Shown one piece after another: positions 1-8,711 of a stretch of 64,000 nucleotides of DNA (positions within the stretch are counted from its first letter, which is position 1; every line of letters starts with the position of its first letter). Where the stretch lies: the NCBI GenBank assembly GCA_963823525.1, contig CAWGLW010000005.1, positions 586,672 to 650,671 on the forward strand. The letters run 5' to 3'. This DNA comes from CAWGLW01 sp963823525. GTDB lineage: Bacteria; Pseudomonadota; Gammaproteobacteria; Steroidobacterales; Steroidobacteraceae. Under the pieces are notes generated by a model, which was not told the DNA's origin, did no database searches, and saw nothing but the letters and a program-made list of their open reading frames with translations. Made by a program: the position numbers and the translations under genes.

Positions 1-951
1 GCTGCTTCCGGGCTGCAGCGCCGGTAAGGCAATTTCCCCGAGGCCCGCCAGCGGGCCGCTGTTCATCCAGCGCAGGTCATTGGCAATCTTCATCAGGCCG
101 ACGGCCAGGGTTCGCAATTGTCCTGACAACTCGACCGCGGTGTCCTGGCAACTGATTGAACGGAAGAAGTTCTCGCTGGGACGAAACGCGATGCCTGTCT
201 TCTCACTCAGATGTGTCGCAAACAACCCGGGAAACGCCGGATCGGCATTGACCCCGGTGCCAACGGCCGTGCCACCCTGAGCGAGCTCGCGCAGCCGCGC
301 GTCCGTGTCCTCCAGGCGATGCATGGCCTGTTCGATCTGGGCCTGCCAGCCGCCGAGTTCCTGTGTCAGAGTCAGCGGCATCGCATCCATCAGGTGCGTG
401 CGACCGGTCTTGACGATGCCGGTGACCTCGATTGACTTTTCCTTGATCGCCGAAGCCAGTGCCTGCAACGCAGGCATCAGGCGCTCTCGAATTGCCAGGC
501 AGGCCGAGACGTGGATCGCGGTGGGTATCACGTCGTTGCTGCTCTGGCTTCGATTGACCTCGTCATTCGGGTGAATCGCGGCGCCTCCGGCGGATCGCGA
601 TGCCAGCGTCGCGATGACCTCGTTGGCATTCATGTTGCTGCTGGTCCCCGAACCGGTCTGGAATATGTCAACCGGGAACTGCGCATCGCACGCCCCACCG
701 GCCACCTCGAGTGCGGCCGCCTGGATGGCGGCGGCGCGAACCGGATCGAGGACGCCGAGTTCCGAATTGCTGAGGGCAGCGGCCCATTTGATCAATCCGA
801 GCGCCCGAATGAAATCCCGTGGCAGTCGCAAACCGCTGATCCGGAAGTTCTCGACGGCCCGCTGGGTCTGCGGGCCCCAGAGCGCGTCGCGGGGTACGCG
901 TACTTCGCCCATGCTGTCGGTTTCCGTGCGCGTTTGATCATCTGCCGGCAT
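1..951 (-). CDS. fumC: Class II fumarate hydratase, 3' end cut by window edge
   Basis: Converts fumarate to malate in the TCA cycle, in the cytosol. The minus strand is open from an ATG at 951 to base 1 (317 codons of the roughly 460 expected). The N-terminus matches FumC, with SMGEVRVP and LWGPQTQRA near residues 13-30. The substrate-site stretch TGSGTSSNMNANEV follows near residue 100 and GRTHLMDAMPLT near 185. The reading stops inside the family signature, whose first residues GSS are the last ones visible. AGGAG lies 9 nt before the start. It is divergent from purB, with 91 bp between the starts. No frameshift is seen. Confidence 0.95.
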   Translation of the reverse strand, partial: MPADDQTRTETDSMGEVRVPRDALWGPQTQRAVENFRISGLRLPRDFIRALGLIKWAAALSNSELGVLDPVRAAAIQAAALEVAGGACDAQFPVDIFQTGSGTSSNMNANEVIATLASRSAGGAAIHPNDEVNRSQSSNDVIPTAIHVSACLAIRERLMPALQALASAIKEKSIEVTGIVKTGRTHLMDAMPLTLTQELGGWQAQIEQAMHRLEDTDARLRELAQGGTAVGTGVNADPAFPGLFATHLSEKTGIAFRPSENFFRSISCQDTAVELSGQLRTLAVGLMKIANDLRWMNSGPLAGLGEIALPALQPGSS

Positions 952-1042
952 CAACGGCTGCTCCTGGAATCGGCCTGCCGACGGCCCCCGGCGGGGCGCC
1001 TGCGTTATCATTAGGAATCGTACCACCTCGGGATCGGCCCGC

Positions 1043-2410
1043 ATGAGCGCTACCACCCTGACTGCCTTGTCTCCCGTCGACGGCCGTTACGCCGCACGCT
1101 GTGCCGAGATGCGTGCCCTGTTCAGTGAGGCGGGTCTGATCCGGGCCCGGGTGCGCGTGGAAATTGCCTGGCTGCGCGCGCTGGCGGCCCATCCGGGCAT
1201 CCCGGAACTAAAGGGCCTTACCGAGCAGGACCTGCAGGCCGCGGACGAACTGGTCAGCGGTTTCGACCAGGCCGATGCGGTCGCAGTCAAGGACTATGAA
1301 CGCGAGACAAACCACGATGTGAAAGCAATCGAATATCACATCAAGAGTGCGCTGGCAAAGCACGACGCCTGGAAGCCACGACTGGAGTTCGTGCATTTCG
1401 CCTGCACCTCAGAGGACATCAACAACCTCGCCTACGCCCTGCTCTGCCAGGAAGCCCGCGACCGAGTCCTGTTGCCCCATCTCGATACACTGACTGAAGC
1501 ACTGCGTGCCATGGCGCATGCCCATGCAGACGACTCGATGATGGCGCGCACCCACGGGCAGCCGGCGACACCGACGACGCTCGGCAAGGAAGTCGCCGTG
1601 TTCGTCAACCGGTTGCGCGGCACGCGCAAGGCATTCGCAGACGTCATGATTCTGGGCAAGATGAACGGTGCCGTGGGCAATTTCAACGCGCACCTGGCTG
1701 CCTATCCGGATATTGACTGGGCCAATCTGTCGCGCCAGTTCGTGCAGTCACTCGGGCTCACTTTCAATCCATACACCACGCAGATCGAGCCACACGACTG
1801 GATGGCTGAGTATTTCGACGCGCTGGCGCGCTGCAACGGCGTCCTGCTCGATCTGTGCCGCGACTTCTGGGGCTACGTTTCGCTCGGCTACTTCCGCCAG
1901 AAAATCGTTGCCGGTGAAGTCGGCTCATCGACGATGCCGCACAAGGTCAACCCGATCGATTTCGAGAACGCCGAGGGAAACCTCGGCATTTCGACGGCCC
2001 TGCTGCGGTATTTCTCGGACAAGCTGCCGGTTTCGCGCTGGCAGCGCGACCTGACGGATTCCACGGTTCAGCGCAACATCGGCGTCGCGCTTGCCCATTC
2101 GGACATCGCCGTGCAGTCCGTCTCCCGGGGCCTGGCGCGCCTGGCGATCGACAGGGACCGGCTGGCGAGCGACCTGGTGGCCAACTGGGAACTGCTCGCC
2201 GAACCGATACAGACGGTCATGCGCCGATATGCCGTTCCGGAAGCGTATGAGCAGCTCAAGACCCTGACACGGGGTCAGAGGATCGATGCCGCGGCCATCG
2301 CCACATTTGTTGATGGATTGCCGATTCCCGAGGCGGAGAAGCAACGCCTGCGGGCACTGACGCCGCAGAGCTATATCGGTCTCGCGAGCCAGCTCGCGCG
2401 CAGCATCTGA
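1043..2410 (+). CDS. purB: Adenylosuccinate lyase
   Basis: Catalyses two purine steps: SAICAR to AICAR, and adenylosuccinate to AMP plus fumarate. The protein is 455 aa, the usual length for the gammaproteobacterial PurB type. Family residues visible are the SPVDGRY N-terminus, ARTHGQPATP with the catalytic His near residue 171, and the fumarase-superfamily signature GSSTMPHKVNP near 293-303 on the mobile loop. It is divergent from fumC, a member of the same superfamily that uses or makes fumarate. The start is chosen because SPVDGRY lies ten residues in, as in homologues. Confidence 0.97.
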   Translation: MSATTLTALSPVDGRYAARCAEMRALFSEAGLIRARVRVEIAWLRALAAHPGIPELKGLTEQDLQAADELVSGFDQADAVAVKDYERETNHDVKAIEYHIKSALAKHDAWKPRLEFVHFACTSEDINNLAYALLCQEARDRVLLPHLDTLTEALRAMAHAHADDSMMARTHGQPATPTTLGKEVAVFVNRLRGTRKAFADVMILGKMNGAVGNFNAHLAAYPDIDWANLSRQFVQSLGLTFNPYTTQIEPHDWMAEYFDALARCNGVLLDLCRDFWGYVSLGYFRQKIVAGEVGSSTMPHKVNPIDFENAEGNLGISTALLRYFSDKLPVSRWQRDLTDSTVQRNIGVALAHSDIAVQSVSRGLARLAIDRDRLASDLVANWELLAEPIQTVMRRYAVPEAYEQLKTLTRGQRIDAAAIATFVDGLPIPEAEKQRLRALTPQSYIGLASQLARSI

Positions 2411-2430
2411 ACGATCGACGGAGCGGCCAC

Positions 2431-2931
2431 GTGGACGATCACGACACCGGTTTTGTCGTCGTGCCAGCTACCTGGCAGGCCGATCGGACCGCCATCGAAG
2501 CGGTGCGTAGAACCGTGTTCATCGATGAGCAGCAAGTACCCGAAGACGAAGAATGGGACGAGTCCGATCCGCACTGCCGCCACGTGCTGGCCCTGACCCG
2601 GAACCGTGACGCAGTCGGCACTGGCCGGCTCGACGCCAGCGGTAAGATTGGGCGCGTCGCAGTACTGAAGAAGTATCGCGGCACCGGGGTCGGAGGCGCG
2701 CTGATGCGCTACCTGGTGGACCTGGCACGGGATTCAGGATTCACGCAAGCGTATCTGAACGCACAAACGACCGCGATGGGATTTTACGAGCGGTTGGGTT
2801 TCCGGGCAGAAGGGCCGGAATTCGACGAAGCGGGCATACCCCATAAACGGATGCGGCTGTGGATCGGGCAGGCAAATGAAATACAAGCTGGATGTAACCG
2901 GAACGAGGAGCATCCTGTCGACGCTGGATGA
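2431..2931 (+). CDS. GNAT family N-acetyltransferase
   Basis: A 166-aa Gcn5-related acetyltransferase with a GTG start; its substrate cannot be read from the sequence. The acetyl-CoA loop is visible as RVAVLKKYRGTGVGGALM near residues 74-91, followed by FYERLGFRAEGPEF near 119-132, typical of the ElaA/YjcF-like branch. The N-terminal VRRTVFIDEQQVPEDEEWDESD also fits that branch. It begins 20 bp after purB, and its last 56 bp overlap the start of the next gene in another frame. The tight overlap suggests translational coupling and a shared function. Confidence 0.85.
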   Translation: MDDHDTGFVVVPATWQADRTAIEAVRRTVFIDEQQVPEDEEWDESDPHCRHVLALTRNRDAVGTGRLDASGKIGRVAVLKKYRGTGVGGALMRYLVDLARDSGFTQAYLNAQTTAMGFYERLGFRAEGPEFDEAGIPHKRMRLWIGQANEIQAGCNRNEEHPVDAG

Positions 2932-3382
2932 ATACCGCGCGGCAGTCGCGGACATCACTGCCGGTGCGCAACGCACGCTCTCGATTTACACGCCGGACCT
3001 CGAACCCCAGCTCTATGACCAGGACTGCTTCATCGATCCGATCAAACGCCTGGTGCTGGCACGTGGTCACGCCCGGGTACGCGTACTGATTTCCGATCCG
3101 GCGCGAGCCGTGCGCGAAGGCAATCGTTTCATGCAGATGGCCCGCCGGCTGACCAGTTACATTGATCTGCGAAACGTGGCCCCCGACTATCGCAGCAACC
3201 CCTGTGCGTTCATCATCGCCGACAACAAGGCCATCGCCTATCGGCAGCAGGCCTCGCGCTGGGACGGTATCGTCGAACTCGACGACAAAGACGTCGCGCG
3301 CCGCTACATGGAGTACTTCAATTCGGTCTGGGCCGGCAGCCTGATCCAGCCTGAACTCAGGGCAACCGCCGTTGACTTCTGA
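2876..3382 (+). CDS. DUF7931-like conserved protein coupled to a GNAT acetyltransferase
   Basis: A 168-aa protein of unknown function that I recognise only loosely as the conserved partner of ElaA-like acetyltransferases in gammaproteobacteria. It has no signal peptide or membrane segment. The order of secondary structure (LSIYTPDLEP, VRVLISDPARAVREGNRF, CAFIIADNKAIAYR) resembles half of a phospholipase D-like fold, but no HKD catalytic motif is present, so I do not call it an enzyme. It overlaps the preceding acetyltransferase by 56 bp and the longest reading of the following Nudix gene by a few bases. Confidence 0.7.
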   Translation: MKYKLDVTGTRSILSTLDEYRAAVADITAGAQRTLSIYTPDLEPQLYDQDCFIDPIKRLVLARGHARVRVLISDPARAVREGNRFMQMARRLTSYIDLRNVAPDYRSNPCAFIIADNKAIAYRQQASRWDGIVELDDKDVARRYMEYFNSVWAGSLIQPELRATAVDF

Positions 3383-3431
3383 GTCGAACGCGTATCACCC
3401 GGTGCCGAGTCGAAGTTCTATAATTGATCGC

Positions 3432-3908
3432 ATGGCCTGGAAACCCGATGTCACGGTAGCCGCCATCTGCGAGCGGGACGGGCAGTTCCTGGTCATCGAG
3501 GAGCGCGCGCGCGGCCGCATCGTGATCAACCAGCCAGCAGGCCACCTCGAGGACGGCGAATCTTTTATCGAGGCGGTGATCCGCGAAACGCTGGAAGAAA
3601 CCGCCTGGACGTTTGAGCCTGAACACCTGATCGGCGTCTACCTCTGGCGACCCGAGCATCTCAAACGGACCTTCCTGCGGGTGTGCTTCAGCGGCTCACT
3701 GATCGCTCACGACCCTGACCGCCCGCTCGATCACGGTATCGTGCGCACCCGCTGGGCAACGCGTGATCAGCTCGCCGCGCTGCAGCCGAGGCTGCGCAGC
3801 CCGCTGGTGTTGCGCTGCGTGGATGACTACCTCGCCGGCACCCGCTACCCCTGCGAGCTGCTCAAGCACCTGATTAACGAACCCGCCGTAATCACCGCCA
3901 GCGCCTGA
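3432..3908 (+). CDS. nudJ: NudJ-like Nudix hydrolase
   Basis: Probably hydrolyses nucleoside or thiamine diphosphates, as E. coli NudJ does. The 158-aa product starts MAWKPDVTVAAICE, matching the NudJ N-terminus, so ATG 3432 is preferred over an in-frame start 60 bp upstream. The Nudix box is present (GHLEDGE near residue 37, RETLEE near 52), but the conserved Gly after EEx is Ala. The three Mg-binding Glu positions are kept. TATAAT at 3419-3424 lies only 7 nt before the ATG and no Shine-Dalgarno sequence is visible, so a leaderless transcript is possible. It precedes mnmA, as nudJ does in E. coli. Confidence 0.9.
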   Translation: MAWKPDVTVAAICERDGQFLVIEERARGRIVINQPAGHLEDGESFIEAVIRETLEETAWTFEPEHLIGVYLWRPEHLKRTFLRVCFSGSLIAHDPDRPLDHGIVRTRWATRDQLAALQPRLRSPLVLRCVDDYLAGTRYPCELLKHLINEPAVITASA

Positions 3909-3977
3909 ACGATCGGCCTTCCTGACGGCGACCCTCGCGGGAGGAAGCGCCACCCGTATCACCCGTATAATCGGCCC

Positions 3978-5105
3978 ATGAATGCCGATCGCGTCGTACT
4001 GGCCATATCCGGGGGGGTGGACTCCGCGGTCGCGGCCGCACTGCTCAAGCAGGCCGGCTACGAGGTGCATGCCCTGTTCATGCGCAACTGGGACGAAAGC
4101 GACGACGCCTACTGCACCGCGGCCGGCGACCTGCAGGATGCACGTCGAGTATGCGAGGAGCTCGAACTGCCACTGCATACAGCAGATTTTGCTCCCCAGT
4201 ATCGTGAACGCGTGTTTGATGAATTTCTCAGGGAGCTCGCCGCGGGGCGAACGCCCAACCCGGATGTCGCCTGCAACCGGGAGATCAAGTTCGGTGTCTG
4301 CTTCGAGTATGCCGAGCGCCTCGGCGCCCGCTGGTTCGCGACAGGCCACTATGCCCGCGTCGAACGAAAGGACGGTGGTGCACGCCTGTTGCGCGCGACC
4401 GACGGGGGCAAGGACCAGTCGTACTTTCTGCACACGGTGCCAGCCCCGATGCTTGAACGAACCCTGTTCCCGATCGGCAGGCTGTCCAAACCCGAGGTGC
4501 GCAAGCTTGCGCACGGCCTGACCTTGCCCGTTTCCGGTAAGCGAGACAGCACCGGCATCTGTTTCATTGGTGAGCGACCTTTCCGTGAGTTTCTGAGCCG
4601 CTACCTGCCGGCGCAGCCGGGTGAAATCCAGACCAGCGATGGACGCTCGCTGGGTGAACACCAGGGCCTGATGTATTACACGCTGGGACAGCGCCAGGGC
4701 CTGCACCTCGGCGGAGTGCGCGGCGCAGCCGATGCGCCCTGGTACGTTGCCGTGAAAGACCTCGAGCGCAATGTCCTCGTCGTCGTCCAGCAGCACGATC
4801 ATCCCCTGTTGATGGCCGACCGGATGGACACCGAACCCGCGCAGTGGATCGCGGGCCAGGCACCGGGCCCCCGCTTTGCATGCACGGTAAAGACCCGCTA
4901 CCGGCAGGCCGACCAGTCATGCGAGGTCGAGGTGCAGGGCGACGGGAGTTGCCGGGTCTGGACCGACAAGCCGCAGCGTGCGGTCACCCCCGGCCAGAGC
5001 GCGGTGTTCTACCGGGGTGAGGAATGCCTCGGCGGCGCGGTCATCCGCGAGGCGGGCATGAGCCGATCGGTTTCGGGGCCGGGCCGGGTGGCTGCCCGTG
5101 CCTGA
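3978..5105 (+). CDS. mnmA: tRNA 2-thiouridine(34) synthase MnmA
   Basis: Thiolates wobble U34 of tRNA-Lys, -Glu and -Gln using sulfur relayed by the Tus system. The 375-aa protein shows the ATP PP-loop SGGVDSA at residues 11-17. The first catalytic Cys is in NPDVACNREIKF near 97, and the second is in STGICFIGERPF near 193. The C-terminal beta-barrel is complete (TVKTRYRQ, PGQSAVFYRGEECLGGAVI). It follows nudJ by 69 bp. TATAAT at 3966-3971 sits 6 nt before the ATG, which would put transcription start on the start codon itself. Confidence 0.97.
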   Translation: MNADRVVLAISGGVDSAVAAALLKQAGYEVHALFMRNWDESDDAYCTAAGDLQDARRVCEELELPLHTADFAPQYRERVFDEFLRELAAGRTPNPDVACNREIKFGVCFEYAERLGARWFATGHYARVERKDGGARLLRATDGGKDQSYFLHTVPAPMLERTLFPIGRLSKPEVRKLAHGLTLPVSGKRDSTGICFIGERPFREFLSRYLPAQPGEIQTSDGRSLGEHQGLMYYTLGQRQGLHLGGVRGAADAPWYVAVKDLERNVLVVVQQHDHPLLMADRMDTEPAQWIAGQAPGPRFACTVKTRYRQADQSCEVEVQGDGSCRVWTDKPQRAVTPGQSAVFYRGEECLGGAVIREAGMSRSVSGPGRVAARA

Positions 5106-5182
5106 GGGCTCCAAGCTCCCAAGTGCCGGGGTGAGCGTCTATAATTCACTGTTCAGTCCGGCCCGCAGCTTTCGGAGGTTGC

Positions 5183-7873
5183 ATGAAGAACAGTTTCAAG
5201 ACTCGCCAGTCCCTGGCGGCAGGCGATCTTTCCTACGAGATTTTCAGGCTGCCGGCCATTGAGGGTCACGATCTCGATCGTCTCCCGTTTTCGCTGAAGA
5301 TCCTGCTCGAGAACCTCCTGCGCCACGAGGACGGCGTCAACGTCACCCGTAAAGACATCGAGGCTCTGCTCAACTGGGATGCCAGGGCAACGCCGAGTCA
5401 CGAGATTGCCTACACACCGGCTCGCGTCATCATGCAGGACTTCACCGGCGTGCCGGCCGTCGTCGACCTCGCGTCGATGCGCGAAGCGATGATCGCGCTT
5501 GGTGGAAGCCCCGACGAAATCAATCCGCTCGCACCGGCTGAACTGGTCATTGATCACTCGGTGCAGGTCGACGCCTACGGCTCCGCCAGTTCGCTTGCCG
5601 AGAACAATGCGATTGAGTTCGCCCGCAACGCTGAACGTTACGCATTCCTGCGCTGGGGGCAGAAGGCGTTCGATAATTTCAAGGTCGTACCACCGGACAC
5701 CGGAATCGTTCACCAGGTCAACGTCGAGCACCTCGCCCGGGTCGTCTTCGCGGCCGAGAAGAACGGTGTGCTGAGTGCTTTCCCGGACACACTGGTCGGC
5801 ACCGACTCCCACACGACGATGGTCAACGGCCTGGGGGTACTGGCCTGGGGTGTGGGTGGCATTGAGGCCGAGGCCGCCATGCTCGGACAGCCCGTCACGA
5901 TGCTGATTCCGCAGGTGATCGGATTTCGGCTCAAGGGCTCGCTGCCGGCCGGCGCCACCGCGACCGACCTCGTGCTGACGATCACCGAGATGCTGCGCGC
6001 GAAGGGCGTGGTCGAGAAGTTCGTCGAGTTCTTCGGCGACGGGCTGGCCAGCCTGTCGCTCGCGGACCGTGCGACGATTGCCAACATGGCGCCGGAATTC
6101 GGCAGCACCTGCGGCATTTTCCCGATCGACGAAGAAACCATCCGCTACCTGGAGCTGACGGGCCGTGATCCGCAGCAGGTAAAACTCGTCGAGGCCTACG
6201 CGAAGGCCCAGGGCATGTGGCGCCATGACGGGCAGCGCGAAGCGGACTACACAGACGTCATGGATCTCGACCTCGCGACGGTCGAGCCCAGTCTCGCCGG
6301 CCCGAAGCGACCGCAGGACCGGGTGCCCCTGCGCCTGGCAAAAGATATTTACAACAGCCACCTGGCCAGGATGGCGGCCGATCGTGCGCTGAAGAACCCG
6401 GCTGCCACGGGCCATGCCAGGGTCGCGGCAAAGCCACCCTATGAAGTGAAGGACGGTGCCGTACTCATTGCCGCGATCACCAGCTGCACGAATACGTCCA
6501 ACCCGGCGGTGCTCGTGGCCGCCGGACTGCTGGCGCGCAACGCGGTCAAACGCGGTCTGAAGAGCCAGCCCTGGGTGAAGACCAGCCTGGCCCCCGGATC
6601 CCGCGTCGTTACGGACTACCTCAAGAAGGCGAACCTGATGAAGAGCCTCGAGGCTCTCGGCTTCTACCTCGTCGGCTACGGATGCACGACCTGCATCGGC
6701 AATTCGGGACCGCTGAAGCCCGAGATTTCCGCGGCCGTGAAATCGGGCGACGTGATTGCCGCCTCGGTGCTCTCGGGTAACCGTAACTTCGAGGGTCGCG
6801 TCCACCCGGAAGTGAAAATGAACTTCCTGGCCTCTCCGCCGCTGGTGGTGGCTTATGCCCTGGCCGGCACGATGGACCTGGACCTCAACACGGAACCGCT
6901 GGGTACGGACACCGATGGGCAGCCCGTTTACCTCAAAGACATCTGGCCGTCACCACGCGACGTTCACGATACGCTGGCCGGATGCATCGACTCGGCGATG
7001 TTCAAGAAGGGCTACGCCAGCGTCTTTGAGGGCAATGAAAAATGGACCTCGATCAAGGTACCGGAAGGTCAGATCTACCAGTGGGACCCGGATTCAACGT
7101 ACGTGCGCAATCCGCCGTACTTTGAGGGCATGAGCATGACGCCGGGCAGCGTCGCCGACATTCGTAATGCACGCGTTCTCGCGCTGCTCGGTGATTCGGT
7201 GACCACCGACCACATTTCGCCGGCTGGCAACATCGCAAAGGGAACACCGGCAGCGACTTACCTCGAAGCACATGGCGTACAGCCGGTCGACTTCAATTCC
7301 TACGGTTCGCGTCGCGGCAACCACGAGGTCATGATGCGCGGCACGTTTGCCAACATCCGGCTGCGCAATCTGCTCGCACCCGGCACCGAAGGCGGTGTAA
7401 CCGTTCACGTACCGGACGGTCTGCCGATGTCGATCTACGACGCGGCGATGCAGTACAAGTCCGAGGGCACACCTCTGCTCGTGATTGCCGGCAAGGAATA
7501 CGGTACCGGCTCGTCCAGGGACTGGGCTGCCAAGGGCACGATGTTGCTTGGCGTGCGGGCCGTCATCGCCGAGAGTTTCGAGCGCATCCATCGCTCCAAC
7601 CTGATCGGCATGGGTGTTCTGCCCCTGCAGTTCAAGGACGGGGAAAGTGCCGCGAGCCTCGGGCTGACCGGCCAGGAGAGTTTCGAGATCATTGGCCTGA
7701 ACGGCGGTGCCGCGAAAATGGTCACGGTCGTCGCGACGCCGGCGACGGGTGCGGCGATCCGCTTCGAGGTTCGTGTGCGAATCGACACGCCCAAGGAGCG
7801 GGACTACTACCAGCACGGAGGCATTCTGCATTACGTCGTGCGCCAGCTTGCCGGCGCCAGCAAGGCCGCCTGA
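5183..7873 (+). CDS. acnA: Aconitate hydratase A
   Basis: Interconverts citrate and isocitrate in the TCA cycle. The 896-aa protein is the AcnA/IRP1 type, not AcnB. The 4Fe-4S cysteines are in SCTNTSNP near residues 433-440 and in GYGCTTCIGNSGPL near 497-508. The swivel domain carries GDSVTTDHISPAG near 670 and the GSSRDWAAKG substrate loop near 775. A TATAAT at 5140-5145 lies 37 nt before the start and GGAGGTTGC gives a good ribosome site, so it probably has its own promoter, although no clear -35 box is seen. Confidence 0.98.
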   Translation: MKNSFKTRQSLAAGDLSYEIFRLPAIEGHDLDRLPFSLKILLENLLRHEDGVNVTRKDIEALLNWDARATPSHEIAYTPARVIMQDFTGVPAVVDLASMREAMIALGGSPDEINPLAPAELVIDHSVQVDAYGSASSLAENNAIEFARNAERYAFLRWGQKAFDNFKVVPPDTGIVHQVNVEHLARVVFAAEKNGVLSAFPDTLVGTDSHTTMVNGLGVLAWGVGGIEAEAAMLGQPVTMLIPQVIGFRLKGSLPAGATATDLVLTITEMLRAKGVVEKFVEFFGDGLASLSLADRATIANMAPEFGSTCGIFPIDEETIRYLELTGRDPQQVKLVEAYAKAQGMWRHDGQREADYTDVMDLDLATVEPSLAGPKRPQDRVPLRLAKDIYNSHLARMAADRALKNPAATGHARVAAKPPYEVKDGAVLIAAITSCTNTSNPAVLVAAGLLARNAVKRGLKSQPWVKTSLAPGSRVVTDYLKKANLMKSLEALGFYLVGYGCTTCIGNSGPLKPEISAAVKSGDVIAASVLSGNRNFEGRVHPEVKMNFLASPPLVVAYALAGTMDLDLNTEPLGTDTDGQPVYLKDIWPSPRDVHDTLAGCIDSAMFKKGYASVFEGNEKWTSIKVPEGQIYQWDPDSTYVRNPPYFEGMSMTPGSVADIRNARVLALLGDSVTTDHISPAGNIAKGTPAATYLEAHGVQPVDFNSYGSRRGNHEVMMRGTFANIRLRNLLAPGTEGGVTVHVPDGLPMSIYDAAMQYKSEGTPLLVIAGKEYGTGSSRDWAAKGTMLLGVRAVIAESFERIHRSNLIGMGVLPLQFKDGESAASLGLTGQESFEIIGLNGGAAKMVTVVATPATGAAIRFEVRVRIDTPKERDYYQHGGILHYVVRQLAGASKAA

Positions 7874-7901
7874 GGCCGGTAGCCCGGGTGCCGGACTGTC
7901 G

Positions 7902-8627
7902 ATGAGTATTTCCGCTGCCGCGGAGCGATTGCGGGAAGCGAAACGCGTCTGCGTACTGACGGGGTCCGGTATCTCCGCCGAAAGCGGAATTCCGACCTTT
8001 CGCGGTGCGCAGACCGGGCTCTGGGAGAAATTCAATCCGCACGAACTGGCAACCCCGGAAGCCTTCGAGCGCGATCCGCAGCTCGTCTGGCGCTGGTATG
8101 AATGGCGCCGGCAACTGGTCCGCGCTGCAACGCCGAATCCCGGTCACGTTGCCCTGGTCGACCTGGCTGCCCGACTGCCGGCGATGGCGCTGGTAACGCA
8201 GAACGTTGACGGATTGCATCAGCGCGCCGGCAGCCGCGAGGTGATCGAGTTTCACGGCAATATCATGCGCGATCGCTGCGTAATTGAAGGGACGATCGCC
8301 GAGCGCAGCGCGTCCTCGAATGCAGAACGGCCCTGCTGCGCCCGTTGCGGCGCGCCGCTGCGACCGGACGTGGTCTGGTTTGGAGAAGCCATCGACCCGG
8401 CCGTGCTGCGCGCTGCCGACGAGGCGGCGATGGGCTGTGATGCATTTCTTTCGGTTGGTACCTCTTCCCTCGTCTATCCGGCCGCCGGACTTGCTGAAAT
8501 CGCGCGACAGCACGGCGCCGCGATCATCGAAATCAACCTCGAGTCGACCGCGATGTCCGAAATGGCGGACTGGTGTCTCCAGGGTCCGGCCGGCGAGGTT
8601 CTGCCCGCACTGCTCAAGGCGCTGTGA
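7902..8627 (+). CDS. cobB: CobB-type NAD-dependent protein deacylase (sirtuin)
   Basis: Removes acyl groups from lysines of cytosolic proteins using NAD. The start ATG 7902 gives 241 aa beginning directly before the Rossmann segment. Visible motifs are TGSGISAESGIPTFRG near residues 20-35, TQNVDGLHQRAG near 98-109 and the catalytic His in FHGN near 118. The zinc site is of the CobB kind: one Cys before the insert and CCARCG after it. The sequence WYEWRR near 66 supplies the Tyr-x-x-Arg pair that marks desuccinylase/demalonylase (class III) sirtuins. It lies 28 bp after acnA; TCA enzymes are well-known acylation targets, so the link may be functional. Confidence 0.95.
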   Translation: MSISAAAERLREAKRVCVLTGSGISAESGIPTFRGAQTGLWEKFNPHELATPEAFERDPQLVWRWYEWRRQLVRAATPNPGHVALVDLAARLPAMALVTQNVDGLHQRAGSREVIEFHGNIMRDRCVIEGTIAERSASSNAERPCCARCGAPLRPDVVWFGEAIDPAVLRAADEAAMGCDAFLSVGTSSLVYPAAGLAEIARQHGAAIIEINLESTAMSEMADWCLQGPAGEVLPALLKAL

Positions 8628-8639
8628 CACGAGCGATCG

Positions 8640-8663
8640 CCGGGAAATGAAATGAGTTCCCGG
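8640..8663. other. Hairpin between cobB and msrP
   Basis: CCGGGAA at 8640-8646 and TTCCCGG at 8657-8663 form a 7-bp stem with a 10-nt loop. No run of T follows, so it is not a standard intrinsic terminator. It may protect or separate the transcripts. Confidence 0.35.
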
Positions 8664-8711
8664 CCGGGCCGGTCCTCTAAGTGTCACTGAATCCAGTTTG
8701 CAGGGGACCCG

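Noticed and set aside
3372..3424. TTGACT and TATAAT as a promoter pair for nudJ
   Set aside because: The spacing is about 41 bp, far too long for a sigma-70 pair; only the TATAAT is kept as a lone -10.
5153..6805. A 550-codon open frame antisense to acnA
   Set aside because: Composition and lack of motifs mark it as the shadow of acnA. The same holds for 23496-25085 (leuA), 33263-34891 (hisD/hisG), 40640-41887 (lysC-lysA) and 10977-12458 (DMT/KAS III).
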